A DNA stretch of 64,000 nt from Halovenus aranensis (GCF_900100385.1 NZ_FNFC01000010.1:97899-161898), one strand, 5' to 3'; shown: positions 49,163 through 58,170, counted from the first letter of the stretch. Program-made: numbers and translations. Notes: generated from the sequence alone by a model not told the origin.

Positions 49163-50722
49163 ATGCGACAGCCGACGGTCGGAACATCACCAACGTACTC
49201 GCTCGACGACGACGAGGTGCCCTGGGTGCTCGGGACACAGCTCACCGAACAGTGCGGCCCGCTCGCGCGTGCCCCCGAGGGGAGCCGTGTCCTGCTCATC
49301 GAGGCCCACGACTTCGCTCGGCGAATGCCCTACCACCACCACAAACTGACGCTGGTGTTCGCCGCGATGCGGCAACTCCGCGACCGCCTGCGCGAGGCAG
49401 GGTACGACGTTCGCTACATCGAGGCCGACTCCTTTGGCGACGCCTTCACCGAGTTTTTCACCGAGAACCCGGAGACGACGCTGGTGACGATGCGGTCGCC
49501 CAGCTACGGCTCGGCAAGACGGTTTCGTGATTTGGTCGAGGAGGCCGATGGCGACCTCCGCGTGGTCGAAAACGAGTTGTTCGTAAGTACGCGCGAGGCC
49601 TTCGAGGCGTGGGCGGGCGACGACGAGCAGTTCCGTCACGAGAGTTTCTATCGCTGGATGCGCCAGGAGACGGGTGTCCTGATGGCCGACGGCGACCCGG
49701 TCGGCGGCGAGTGGAACTACGACGAACAAAACCGCGAGTTTCCGCCGGAGGGCTGGGACGCCCCGGCAGTGCCGACGCCCGACCACGACGACCTGACACG
49801 CGAGACGGCCGACTGGGTCGCCGACACTTTCGATACCTGGGGACGTGAAGACGAGTTTGTCTGGCCGGTGACGCGTAAACAGGCCTGTGAACAGCTCGAC
49901 CACTCCCTCACACACCGACTCCCCGAGTTCGGTCCCTACCAGGATGCGATGCGTAGCGAGGACTGGGCGATGTCCCACGCGCTGTTGAGTGGTGCCCTGA
50001 ACATCGGTTTGTTACACCCGATAGAGGTCGTCGAAGCCATCGAAGACGCCTACCACCGGCGCGAGGAGGTCGGCCTCGCGTCGGCAGAGGGCTGTATCCG
50101 CCAGATACTCGGCTGGCGGGAGTTCATGCGCCACGTCTACAGGCGTGCCATGCCCGAGTTGGCGACGGCAAACCAGCTCGACGCGACACACTCGCTTCCG
50201 GACTTCTACTGGACCGGCGACACCGAGATGAACTGCCTGTCTGAGACCGTCGAGGACGTTCGCGACCACGGCTACTCACACCACATCCAGCGGCTGATGG
50301 TGCTGGCGAATTTCGCGACGCTGTGGGGTGTCGAGCCGGCCGAACTCAACGAGTGGTTCCACGCCGCCTACGTCGATGCCTACCACTGGGTGACGACGCC
50401 GAACGTCGTCGAGATGGGGCAGTACGGCCACGGCGTCTTCGCGAGCAAACCATACGTCTCGTCGGCCAACTACGTCGAGGAGATGTCTGACTACTGCGAG
50501 GGGTGTGTCTACGACCCGGACAGCGACACCGGCGAGGACGCCTGTCCGTTCAACGCGCTGTACTGGGACTTTCTCGACCGGAACGAGGAGCCACTTCGGA
50601 GCAACCACCGGATGGGGCTGATGTACGGTCACGTCGACAACAAGCGCGATGCCGGCTCGATGGCCGACCTGCGCGAGCAGGTGGCGGAGATGCGCGAGGC
50701 CGCGGCCGACGGCGACCTCTGA
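49163..50722 (+). CDS. FeS-BCP photolyase (PhrB/CryB-type)
   Basis: 519 residues. This is the bacterial/archaeal iron-sulfur photolyase family: DFARRMPYHHHKLTLVF, LGWREFMRHVYRR, HIQRLMVLANFATLWGV, HWVTTPNVVEMGQYG. Four Cys for the 4Fe-4S cluster are in MNCLSE, YCEGC and ACPFN. Members characterised as (6-4) photolyases carry these features; the reaction here is inferred from family. Divergent from the preceding photolyase (78-bp gap). Confidence 0.9.
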   Translation: MRQPTVGTSPTYSLDDDEVPWVLGTQLTEQCGPLARAPEGSRVLLIEAHDFARRMPYHHHKLTLVFAAMRQLRDRLREAGYDVRYIEADSFGDAFTEFFTENPETTLVTMRSPSYGSARRFRDLVEEADGDLRVVENELFVSTREAFEAWAGDDEQFRHESFYRWMRQETGVLMADGDPVGGEWNYDEQNREFPPEGWDAPAVPTPDHDDLTRETADWVADTFDTWGREDEFVWPVTRKQACEQLDHSLTHRLPEFGPYQDAMRSEDWAMSHALLSGALNIGLLHPIEVVEAIEDAYHRREEVGLASAEGCIRQILGWREFMRHVYRRAMPELATANQLDATHSLPDFYWTGDTEMNCLSETVEDVRDHGYSHHIQRLMVLANFATLWGVEPAELNEWFHAAYVDAYHWVTTPNVVEMGQYGHGVFASKPYVSSANYVEEMSDYCEGCVYDPDSDTGEDACPFNALYWDFLDRNEEPLRSNHRMGLMYGHVDNKRDAGSMADLREQVAEMREAAADGDL

Positions 50723-50725
50723 CTC

Positions 50726-51235
50726 TCAAGAGCGGCGAGCGGCGTCGACGATTCCCGCCGTCTGTGCGAGGCCAACGACCGCCGGGCCGGCGACCGTTGC
50801 GGAGTCGACGCCTGCAACTACGCCGACAGCAGTGATTCCCGCGCCGAGGAGACAGCCGGCCGCACCGACGAAGTAGACGAGGTGTCCGTCCGTGGCCCGA
50901 CGCCCGGTGTCGAGAAATCCGACTGCCGGCAACAGCATCCAGCCGTACAGCGCCAGCCCTAACAGCGGGTCACTCGCCGTCTCGACCTGAAAGCCGACCG
51001 CACCGGCGGCCGTCACGAAGAAGCCGACGACGATGAGCGACCACCAGACACGCAGCGTCCCCTCGCGCATGTCGGCACGCCCCGTCACCGCAAAGAGCGC
51101 CAGCATGGCCGCCATCACGACGTGTGCGATAAAGAGCGTGCGCTCGCTCACTGTGCCGGCGTTCGCGGCGGCGGCGACGGTCCACGCGAGCGGTACCAGC
51201 ATCGGCGGGCCAAGTTCCCGTGCGCGACGTAACAT
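50726..51235 (-). CDS. Polytopic membrane protein
   Basis: 169 residues, five or six hydrophobic helices from about 8 to 160. No motif recognised. It sits between two photolyase genes, so it may simply be a neighbour. Confidence 0.7.
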   Translation of the reverse strand: MLRRARELGPPMLVPLAWTVAAAANAGTVSERTLFIAHVVMAAMLALFAVTGRADMREGTLRVWWSLIVVGFFVTAAGAVGFQVETASDPLLGLALYGWMLLPAVGFLDTGRRATDGHLVYFVGAAGCLLGAGITAVGVVAGVDSATVAGPAVVGLAQTAGIVDAARRS

Positions 51236-51273
51236 ACCGGGTCGTACTCCGGGGATTCACTAATGTGTGACCC

Positions 51274-52698
51274 TCAGTCACCCAGCTCGTCGTAGCGCGC
51301 CTCGATATCGAGCATCGGCCGCGGGTAGTCGACGCCGAGTGCGACCCCGTACTCGGCCTGTTCGCTATCGCTCAGCCGCCAGGGACGGTGCGCGTAACTC
51401 GGGGGAAGGCCGTCCAGCTCCGGCAGCCACGTCGTGACGTAGGCGGCATCGTCGTCGTAGTATTCGGCCTGTGAGAGCACGTCGAAGTGGTTGTCACGGG
51501 AGTCGTTGCCCACGCCCGCCTGGTAGGCCCAGTTGCCCCAGTTAGAGGCCACGTCGTAGTCGACCAGTTGTTGCTCGAAGTAGGCCGCGCCCCACCGCCA
51601 GTCGACGCCGAGCGCATCGACGAGAAAGGACGCGACGTTCTGTCGACCGCGGTTCGACATATACCCCGTCCGGTTCAGCTCTCGCATGTTCGCGTCGACG
51701 AAGGGAACGCCCGTCTCGCCGTCTGCCCATCGTTCGAACAGCTCCCGGTCGCGTTTCCACTCCTTGTCGACGTTGCGGATACCGCTCTGGGTGAAAAACT
51801 CACCCCCGTGTTTGCAAAACTGGAACTGGAAGAAATCCCGCCAGAGCAACTCGAATATCAGCCAGTAGGTGTCTTCGTTCTCGACGCGTTCGTCTTCGTA
51901 GCGCCGTACCTCCCGGTGGAGCCACCGCGGCGAGAGACAGCCGGCTGCAAGCCACGCCGAGACCTTCGAGGAGTAGTCTGCGCCGAGGAGGCCGTTGCGC
52001 GTCTGTTTGTACTCGCGGAGATGGTCGCCCTTCCAGACGTACTCCTCGACGCGTTGCGTTGCCGCGGATTCGCCACCCTCGAAGGGCAGTACGCCACGGT
52101 CGTCGGTCGGCGGCTCCTCGATTCCGAGTGCCCCGAGGGTCGGTATCTCACCGGCATCGAGCGCTGGTGTGCTGACTGTCGTGGGCGCGGCGACGGGCTC
52201 TCGAACCGTCGCCTCGTTCTCGACGGTCTTGCGCCACGGCGTGAAGGTGTCCTCGATGTTGTCGTACGGCGTCGGCAGGTCGGCGACGTGATACAGCGTG
52301 TGCGTCCAGCGGCGCTCGATGGCCACGTCGTCTGGGAGTGCGGTCCGGACACGGTGTTCTCGGGTACGCTCCTCGGTTGCCGGCTTGGTCTGTGTATATA
52401 TGGTGTCGGCACCGACCTGCTCTGCGAGGTCGGGCAAGACCGTCTCGGGACGGCCGCGCCTGACGAACAGTTCACCGCCGCGCTCGCGCAGTGACGAACG
52501 CAAATCGAGCAGGCTGTCGCGACGAAACTGCGCCCTGTGTGGACCGAGCTTCTCGGTCCCGTAGCGTGTCTCGCCGCGCCGTCGTGGGTCGAAGACGTAC
52601 ACCGGCACGATGTCGTCGGCATCGGCGACGGCATCGGCCAGCGTCGGGTTGTCCGTGACACGCAGGTCATCACGAACCCAGATGAGAGCAGTCGACAT
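51274..52698 (-). CDS. Cryptochrome DASH
   Basis: 474 residues. N-terminal photolyase domain (ALIWVRDDLRVTDN). DASH-type C-terminal features YMSNRGRQNVASFLVDALGV, ASNWGNWAYQAGVGNDS and NHFDVLSQAEYYDDDAAYVT. DASH proteins repair cyclobutane dimers in single-stranded DNA and can act as blue-light sensors. Divergent from the FAD-dependent oxidoreductase gene. Confidence 0.92.
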   Translation of the reverse strand: MSTALIWVRDDLRVTDNPTLADAVADADDIVPVYVFDPRRRGETRYGTEKLGPHRAQFRRDSLLDLRSSLRERGGELFVRRGRPETVLPDLAEQVGADTIYTQTKPATEERTREHRVRTALPDDVAIERRWTHTLYHVADLPTPYDNIEDTFTPWRKTVENEATVREPVAAPTTVSTPALDAGEIPTLGALGIEEPPTDDRGVLPFEGGESAATQRVEEYVWKGDHLREYKQTRNGLLGADYSSKVSAWLAAGCLSPRWLHREVRRYEDERVENEDTYWLIFELLWRDFFQFQFCKHGGEFFTQSGIRNVDKEWKRDRELFERWADGETGVPFVDANMRELNRTGYMSNRGRQNVASFLVDALGVDWRWGAAYFEQQLVDYDVASNWGNWAYQAGVGNDSRDNHFDVLSQAEYYDDDAAYVTTWLPELDGLPPSYAHRPWRLSDSEQAEYGVALGVDYPRPMLDIEARYDELGD

Positions 52699-52792
52699 AG
52701 GCGGCGTACGGACTGGACCGACAAGTAGCTGTTCGCGCGAGCGCCGCCTGAACGGCTGATACGCTTATGGTTGCGCAATCGCTAGAAGGGAT

Positions 52793-54418
52793 ATGCCAGA
52801 GATTGCAATTGTCGGCGGTGGCATCGGGGGTCTCTCTGCGGCCCACGAACTCGTCGACCGCGGCTTCGACGTGACCGTCTTCGAGGCAAACGACCGATTC
52901 GGCGGCAAAGCCCGGTCGATGGAGGCGACCGCACACCGGAAACCGCTCCACGGCGAACACGGATTTCGCTTTTTCCCCGCATTCTACCGTCACGTCTTCG
53001 AGACGATGGAGCGCATCCCCGACGGCGAGGGAACTGTCGCGGACAACCTTGTCGAGACAGAGCAGACGCTCATCGCTGCCGTCGACGGCCCCGAACGAGT
53101 CGCCACCAGCGCGACACCTGACTCAATCCAGGGCTGGCTTGAGGCCGCTCGCCCCGCCTTCGCAGAGGACCTGCCGCGCCGTGACGTTGCGTTCCTGCTC
53201 GAACGGATGCTGTACCTGCTGACCTCCTGTGAGGACCGCCGCGCAGAGGAACTCGACGAGGTGTCGTGGTGGGAGTTCATCGACGCTGACAACCGGTCAC
53301 AGGAGTTTCGCGACCGACTCGGCTACGCTGTCCAGTCGCTGGTCGCGTTGCGGCCCCAGCTTGGGAGTGCACGAACTGTCGGCACAATCTACGCACAGCT
53401 GTTGTTCGGGCAGATGAACCCTGACCGGCCGACCGAGCAGATTCTGAACGGCCCGACGAGCGAGGCCTGGATTGACCCCTGGGTCGAATACCTCGACGCC
53501 AGCGGTGTCGACCTCCACCTCGGTCGGCCGGCACAGTCGTTCGAACTCGATGGCGGTCGCATCGACAACCTCGTCCTCGCCGACGGCGAACGCGTCAATG
53601 CCGACGCGTTCGTCCTGGCAGTCCCGGTCGAGGTTGCGCCCTCCTTTGTCTCGCCGGAATTGGCTGAGACTGCCCCAGAACTCGCGGATATCGCACGCCT
53701 TGACACCGCCTGGATGAACGGGATTCAGTACTACCTCACCGAGGACGTCCAGCTCTCGCGGGGCCACCAGGTGTACGCCGACGCCCCCTGGGCGCTGACA
53801 TCCATCTCGCAGGTCCAGTTCTGGTCCGACTACGACATCGAAGGCCGGGGACCCGAGGCCGTCGAGGGCGTCCTCTCGGTTATCGCCTCGGACTGGGACA
53901 CGCCGGGTATCCGCCACGACAAGCCCGCACGGGAGTGTACGCGCGAGGAGATTGCCACGGAAATCTGGGCACAGGTGAAGACCCATCTCAACACCGAGGG
54001 GACTCGGCTCACCGACGACATGCTCGTCGATTACTTCCTCGACCCGGCTATTATCGAGACTGACGACGGCGTCGAGAACACGTCTCCGCTCCTCATCAAC
54101 ACCGTCGGGTCACTGAAACACCGCCCGTCCGCCGACGTTCGCGTCGACAACCTCGTCCTCGCGAGTGACTACGTCCAGACGAACTCCGACCTGGCCTCGA
54201 TGGAGTCGGCAAACGAGGCGGGCCGTCGCGCGGCCAACGCCCTCTTCGAGCGGTACGGCGTCAGCGACCGCGCACAGGTGTGGGACCTCGAAGAGCCCGC
54301 AATCTTCGAGCCGTTCAAGCGACAGGACCGCCTGCGCTACCGGCTCGGACTGCCACATCCGGCGGAAGTCACCCAGTCACTTCGGTCCGTGTCGAGCCGA
54401 CTGCTCGGCTCGGCCTGA
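52793..54418 (+). CDS. Phytoene-desaturase-like FAD oxidoreductase
   Basis: 541 residues. FAD Rossmann motif IAIVGGGIGGLSAAHEL and EANDRFGGKARS (the GG-x-A/R-R signature). Similar to carotenoid desaturases and hydroxysqualene dehydroxylases, including the C-terminal NLVLASDYVQTNSDLASMESANEAGRRAANA segment. Substrate could be a carotenoid precursor. TATA-like CTTATGG about 26 bp upstream supports the leaderless ATG at 52793. Neighbour to the DASH gene. Confidence 0.85.
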   Translation: MPEIAIVGGGIGGLSAAHELVDRGFDVTVFEANDRFGGKARSMEATAHRKPLHGEHGFRFFPAFYRHVFETMERIPDGEGTVADNLVETEQTLIAAVDGPERVATSATPDSIQGWLEAARPAFAEDLPRRDVAFLLERMLYLLTSCEDRRAEELDEVSWWEFIDADNRSQEFRDRLGYAVQSLVALRPQLGSARTVGTIYAQLLFGQMNPDRPTEQILNGPTSEAWIDPWVEYLDASGVDLHLGRPAQSFELDGGRIDNLVLADGERVNADAFVLAVPVEVAPSFVSPELAETAPELADIARLDTAWMNGIQYYLTEDVQLSRGHQVYADAPWALTSISQVQFWSDYDIEGRGPEAVEGVLSVIASDWDTPGIRHDKPARECTREEIATEIWAQVKTHLNTEGTRLTDDMLVDYFLDPAIIETDDGVENTSPLLINTVGSLKHRPSADVRVDNLVLASDYVQTNSDLASMESANEAGRRAANALFERYGVSDRAQVWDLEEPAIFEPFKRQDRLRYRLGLPHPAEVTQSLRSVSSRLLGSA

Positions 54419-54492
54419 GTGTCGACCGCTGTCGGCTGGCACGGTTGCGTTCTGAACCGAGGGGATTTGGTTTTGCGACACCACGTCGTTGT

Positions 54493-54858
54493 ATGGACAC
54501 GGTGAATCTGGCCGATGCGTTCGCTTCGTTCGACGAACAGTGGGCCCCGCGTCTCGTGGGCGAACTCAACGGGCAGGCGGTCAAGCTCGCGAAAGCTGAA
54601 GGGGAGTTCGTCTGGCATCATCACGACGACGCCGACGAACTGTTTCTGGTCGTCTCTGGTGAGCTCCAAATCGAACTCCGAGACGAGCCAGACGTGGAGT
54701 TAACCGAGGGCGAACTTGTCGTCGTCCCGGCTGGCGTCGAACACCGGCCGGTCGCAAACGGGGAAGCCGAGATTCTCCTCTTCGAGCCGGCTGAAACGCG
54801 TAACACCGGCAACGTCGACGCAGAACAGACACAGACAGACATCGAACGCATCGAGTAG
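54493..54858 (+). CDS. Small cupin protein
   Basis: 121 residues. Cupin motif HHHDDADELFLVVSGELQIE and the second-strand ELVVVPAGVEHRPVANGEAEILLF with a C-terminal metal His. It binds a metal ion; substrate unknown. Last ordinary chromosomal gene before the mobile region. Confidence 0.85.
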   Translation: MDTVNLADAFASFDEQWAPRLVGELNGQAVKLAKAEGEFVWHHHDDADELFLVVSGELQIELRDEPDVELTEGELVVVPAGVEHRPVANGEAEILLFEPAETRNTGNVDAEQTQTDIERIE

Positions 54859-54927
54859 GCTACGAACACTCGTGTGAAGAATCGAATCCCGTCCGCCGGC
54901 TCGGTCGTCACTGCGTTCCTCTCTGCA

Positions 54928-55031
54928 CGGGCGTGGTGGGACTGAGCAAAACCGCCGGTTTTGCGAAGGTCACCACGGCCGCGAGCGTGTTTCGAACGAC
55001 AGTGAGAAACCGCGAAGCGGGCGTGGTGGGA
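54928..55031. repeat. Direct repeat flanking attachment-like site
   Basis: A 14-base sequence CGGGCGTGGTGGGA occurs at 54928-54941 and 55018-55031, 90 bp apart. Both copies equal a tRNA 3'-acceptor/T-stem end on the minus strand. The duplicate may record two integration events. Confidence 0.5.
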
Positions 55032-55038
55032 TTTGAAC
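55018..55038 (-). other. Probable tRNA 3'-end remnant (attachment site)
   Basis: On the minus strand it reads GGTTCAAATCCCACCACGCC, which has a T-loop TTCAAAT and the CCCAC arm of a tRNA, though the upstream arm TTAGG pairs only partly. No full tRNA surrounds it. Such a fragment next to an integrase is the usual mark of element integration at a tRNA gene. Intact tRNA is not in the window. Confidence 0.45.
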
Positions 55039-55053
55039 CTAATCTGACACGTT

Positions 55054-55223
55054 CCTGCTCGGGCCTTCGGCCCTGCGCGGGCTGCGAGTCATAGGCTTCA
55101 TCTCTCCGTGCCTGCTCGCTTCGCTGCGCGGGCGCGGGGAGATGAAACCACGACCGACGGATTCCGGCGCTGCAACCGGTTTCGCGGGTCCTGCCTGCTC
55201 GGCGGCTCCGCCGCCTGTGCGGG
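55054..55223. repeat. Three GC-rich hairpins
   Basis: Three copies of CCTGCTCG, then a palindromic centre, then TG(C/T)GCGGG: 55054-55081, 55111-55132 and 55194-55223. The middle one lies inside a larger 50-base near-perfect inverted repeat (55097-55146). The whole 54859-55296 gap holds no convincing gene. Confidence 0.6.
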
Positions 55224-55296
55224 CGGGCTTCCACGGCCCTGGACGCTCAGGTGTCGCCACCGTTCACGCCCTCAAGTCACATCAAGAGGGATACAT

Positions 55297-56310
55297 ATGA
55301 CGGATGACGACCTCGAAGCCATCGACCCAGGAACCGCACTCGAAATGTACCTTGCAGACCGAGACGCCGAGCTCGCAGAAAGCACGATTGCGTCCCACCA
55401 GCGGCGGTTATCGCTGTTCGTCCAGTGGTGCGACGAGAATGATATTGAATCACTGTCTGAGTTAACACCGCGCGATCTCCATGAGTTTCGCGTCTGGCGA
55501 CAACAGGGAATTCGCGTAGATGGCGTTGCACCTGACACGCTCCGGTCGGCCTTGGTGACCACTCGTCTCTTCCTGCGCTGGGCGGCCGGGATCAACGCAG
55601 TCGATCCCAATATACCCGAGTTAATCGAGGTTCCAGATAGCGTCGCAAAGCGGTCACGCGACGAAATGCTGGAACCAGAGCGCGCGGAACAGTTGTTAGA
55701 GCACCTAGAGACATACGAATGGGCGTCAGCGGGGCACGTTATCATTGAACTACTCTACCGTACAGGGATGCGAGCGGGATCACTGCGCGCGCTTGATGTC
55801 GGGGACTACAACAGAGAAGAGCAACACCTCGCACTTCGCCACCGCCCCGAAACAGGCACACCGCTGAAAAACAAGAGAGACGGAGAGCGGCTCGTTGCAC
55901 TCCAGTTGAAAACATGCCGTATCTTGGATGACTGGATTGAAGATAGAAGACCAGATGTTGAAGACAATGGTAGAATTCCGATGATCGCCACCGCTCAAGG
56001 CCGTCGAAGTCGGAATTCACTGCGACGAATCACATACTACTCGACATTGCCCTGCCACTACGGTGAATGTCCACATGATAAGGACCCGGATGAATGCGAG
56101 TGGACGGGATGGCGAACAGCGATGAAGTGTCCCTCATCCCGCTCAACGCACCCGATTCGGCGGGGCGCGATCACGCATCACCTCAGGAAAGGCGTTCCTG
56201 TGAACGCGATCTCGCTTAGAGCAGACGTAACACCTGATATCATCGAAAAACATTATAATCAAATGACAGAAAGGGAAGCTATGGAGGCGCGACGAGAATA
56301 CTTCGAATAA
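55297..56310 (+). CDS. Tyrosine recombinase (integrase)
   Basis: 337 residues. N-terminal SAM-like core-binding domain (TIASHQRRLSLFVQWCDEN), then the catalytic domain: Arg in YRTGMRAGSLRAL, H-x2-R in STHPIRRGAITHHLRKG, and Tyr in IEKHYNQMT. An inserted Cys/His segment (CHYGECPHDKDPDEC) is typical of haloarchaeal integrases. It probably integrates the element at the tRNA-like site just upstream. The ATG at 55297 is 12 bases behind a GAGGG; codon use shifts from here on. Confidence 0.93.
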   Translation: MTDDDLEAIDPGTALEMYLADRDAELAESTIASHQRRLSLFVQWCDENDIESLSELTPRDLHEFRVWRQQGIRVDGVAPDTLRSALVTTRLFLRWAAGINAVDPNIPELIEVPDSVAKRSRDEMLEPERAEQLLEHLETYEWASAGHVIIELLYRTGMRAGSLRALDVGDYNREEQHLALRHRPETGTPLKNKRDGERLVALQLKTCRILDDWIEDRRPDVEDNGRIPMIATAQGRRSRNSLRRITYYSTLPCHYGECPHDKDPDECEWTGWRTAMKCPSSRSTHPIRRGAITHHLRKGVPVNAISLRADVTPDIIEKHYNQMTEREAMEARREYFE

Positions 56311-56522
56311 ACTACCATACTTGGGGGTGTTGAGTCTGGATTCTTGGCTCCGCAAGCCTGCGGGAGGATAGGGATCTATTGCGTCACGGACTCAACTCCT
56401 CCGCGTCCTGGCTAAAGGGCGTTATGTCGTGCGGTGTCTGAGCGGGCAGGTATCGCCTGCCTTGTATTGCGGAGGTATCGTCTTTAAAATGTTGGGTTGT
56501 TTGGCTCGCAGCCAACGCAGAA

Positions 56523-56828
56523 TCACTGTGACTTCTCGGTGATGTAGGTGTAGGAACAGTCGTCGCGTACGCACATAATGTGCTCGTGAGCCAGGCCTCG
56601 CCCCTCATCTCCGGGTGTTTCCGTGTTGAATTCGGTGTTTCCGCAGTGTGGGCAGGGTGGTTTCGTGATGCCTGCGTCGAGTTTGCGGAGATGTGCTGGA
56701 GACAGCGGACCGTGTTTCTCTGCTGGGTCTTCTTCACTGTCGTTGTCGTCGGATTCATCGGTTCCTTCTTGGCGGATGGTTTGAAAGCTGTCGTGGAGGG
56801 ATTGTTGTAATGAGTTATCAGTACTCAT
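56523..56828 (-). CDS. Small zinc-ribbon protein of the element
   Basis: 101 residues. Acidic disordered N-terminal half, then CPHCGNTEF ... CVRDDCSYTYITEKSQ, a likely zinc ribbon. TTTATAA centred 28 bp before the ATG; a GGACA/TGTCC dyad overlaps it. Possibly a regulatory or DNA-binding protein of the element. Confidence 0.7.
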   Translation of the reverse strand: MSTDNSLQQSLHDSFQTIRQEGTDESDDNDSEEDPAEKHGPLSPAHLRKLDAGITKPPCPHCGNTEFNTETPGDEGRGLAHEHIMCVRDDCSYTYITEKSQ

Positions 56829-56846
56829 GTATTGATTTATTCAAAC

Positions 56847-56868
56847 GGACATTTATAAACATTTGTCC
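56847..56868. promoter_or_regulatory. Dyad over a TATA box
   Basis: GGACA and TGTCC arms separated by 12 bases that include TTTATAA (56852-56858), the TATA box of the zinc-ribbon gene. A repressor could act here. Confidence 0.4.
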
Positions 56869-56924
56869 ACACTCTTCCTCTGATTGTTTCAATTCGTGTG
56901 AAAAGCTTAGGTGAAAAGTAAGGA

Positions 56925-56930
56925 TTTATA
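56925..56930 (+). promoter_or_regulatory. TATA box of 56955 gene
   Basis: TTTATA centred 27 bp before the ATG at 56955. Confidence 0.55.
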
Positions 56931-56954
56931 AGGATGTGTGGGTGTGTGTCGGTT

Positions 56955-57386
56955 ATGGAGGATGAGGAGGGGCAGATAGAGGTGCCTCCTGTGTCTGCTG
57001 CAGCGCTCCGCAGAGCCCTCGAATCGCAGTATCGTCCCCGTGATGTGGAGGACATCCTGGATTCACTGTCGGGTGATGATTGGGACGCGGTGGCGCGTCA
57101 TGTTTCGATGGAATTCGACGCTTTGGGGGACCAGTTTCACAGCGACGCGCGGCACACGAGAGAGATCTGGGAGCCTGTGGAGGGCGAGGAGGGGATGTTC
57201 CGGTGCCGGGTCGGGTCCGTCGACCCGCAGGTGGGGCGGTTAGCAGATACCCTTCAGGAGAGGCTCGGTGAAGAGAGACCCGATGAGTTGCTGGAGAGAA
57301 CGGCTCGTCGAATGTTGGCAGTGAGTTTGAACTGTTGTGAGCACGGTCGTACCACCTCCTGTTACATCATCGGGTTTGAGGAATAG
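56955..57386 (+). CDS. Hypothetical protein of the element
   Basis: 143 residues, acidic, no recognised domain; a C-terminal Cys pair and His in SLNCCEHGRTTSCY. The TATA box fixes the ATG at 56955 rather than the ATG seven codons upstream. Divergent from the zinc-ribbon gene; followed by the triple repeat. Confidence 0.65.
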   Translation: MEDEEGQIEVPPVSAAALRRALESQYRPRDVEDILDSLSGDDWDAVARHVSMEFDALGDQFHSDARHTREIWEPVEGEEGMFRCRVGSVDPQVGRLADTLQERLGEERPDELLERTARRMLAVSLNCCEHGRTTSCYIIGFEE

Positions 57387-57563
57387 CATATTTTATCTCA
57401 TGTAACGCTTGAATTGCCGCCTTGTGATTTGTGTGGGGATCATATTCTGTCTAATGTACGTTTCCCTCGGCTATTTGATGAGTTTCGTCACGCGGCGGTT
57501 TCAGAGGGTGTTTTCCCGGCGCTGTCGTGCGGTATTGCGATATCATATTCTATTTAATGTAAC
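57387..57563. repeat. Three-copy 20-bp direct repeat
   Basis: CATATTTTATCTCATGTAAC (57387-57406), CATATTCTGTCTAATGTACG (57441-57460) and CATATTCTATTTAATGTAAC (57544-57563). The arms ATATT and AATGT are a weak dyad, so each copy could be a protein-binding site. It lies in a 418-bp AT-rich gap (57387-57804) that has no other evident gene. Confidence 0.7.
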
Positions 57564-57775
57564 TCGAACATCAGTATTTTTATGTTCTCAAATGTGTTCA
57601 TGTTTCTTAGCTCCTCAGAGATGTTATAAAACATTCTCCTTCGGTGTTCGTGTTTATTTGACGCCCAATAACCCCCGATCTCGTCCGAAAACGTACCACC
57701 CTGTAACGCTGATTCGCTGGAGATGTGTCTTGATACATACACTTTCTGCACGGGTGGGGTGTAGAGATTACCCGC

Positions 57776-57784
57776 TTTTTTATT
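57776..57784 (+). promoter_or_regulatory. TATA box of 57805 gene
   Basis: TTTTTTATT centred about 25 bp before the ATG at 57805. Confidence 0.5.
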
Positions 57785-57804
57785 CCGCAGTCAGCAACAC
57801 TGAA

Positions 57805-58131
57805 ATGATAGACTGTCGGAAGACCACTTGGGCGTGGGTGATCGCGGTCGCAGCATTTTTTGCGGGAGACACTGCGACGACAGTGATTGCTGTCGATGTG
57901 GGTCTCTATGAGACTTACCCTGTTGTGAGGCACATCATCGAGTCATCTCCCTCAATGGTGGTAGCGGCGTCTGTCACAGTGGCGATGAAGATCCCCATTG
58001 TGGCCGCTATAGCGGCGCTCAACGCGGTGCTCGTGAACAGGCGGTACCGGGTCGTCGCTCCTGTGGTGCTCGGCGCGTTGGGCGCTGCGGTGAGCGTGTC
58101 TAACGCTGTCCAGATTGTCTCATTGGCGTGA
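57805..58131 (+). CDS. Three-helix membrane protein of the element
   Basis: 108 residues, three hydrophobic helices (about 7-28, 42-68, 80-106). Start set by a TTTTTTATT TATA element. Family not recognised. Confidence 0.65.
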   Translation: MIDCRKTTWAWVIAVAAFFAGDTATTVIAVDVGLYETYPVVRHIIESSPSMVVAASVTVAMKIPIVAAIAALNAVLVNRRYRVVAPVVLGALGAAVSVSNAVQIVSLA

Positions 58132-58163
58132 ATGTTGGGAAGAGCAAAGAGGGTGGACAATCG

Positions 58164-58170
58164 TTTATAA
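58164..58170 (+). promoter_or_regulatory. TATA box of 58194 gene
   Basis: TTTATAA centred 27 bp before the ATG at 58194. Confidence 0.55.

Noticed and set aside
56384..56758. 124-codon open frame on the minus strand overlapping the zinc-ribbon gene
   Set aside because: Another frame of the same DNA encodes the zinc ribbon with a proper promoter; this one is threonine/serine-rich shadow.
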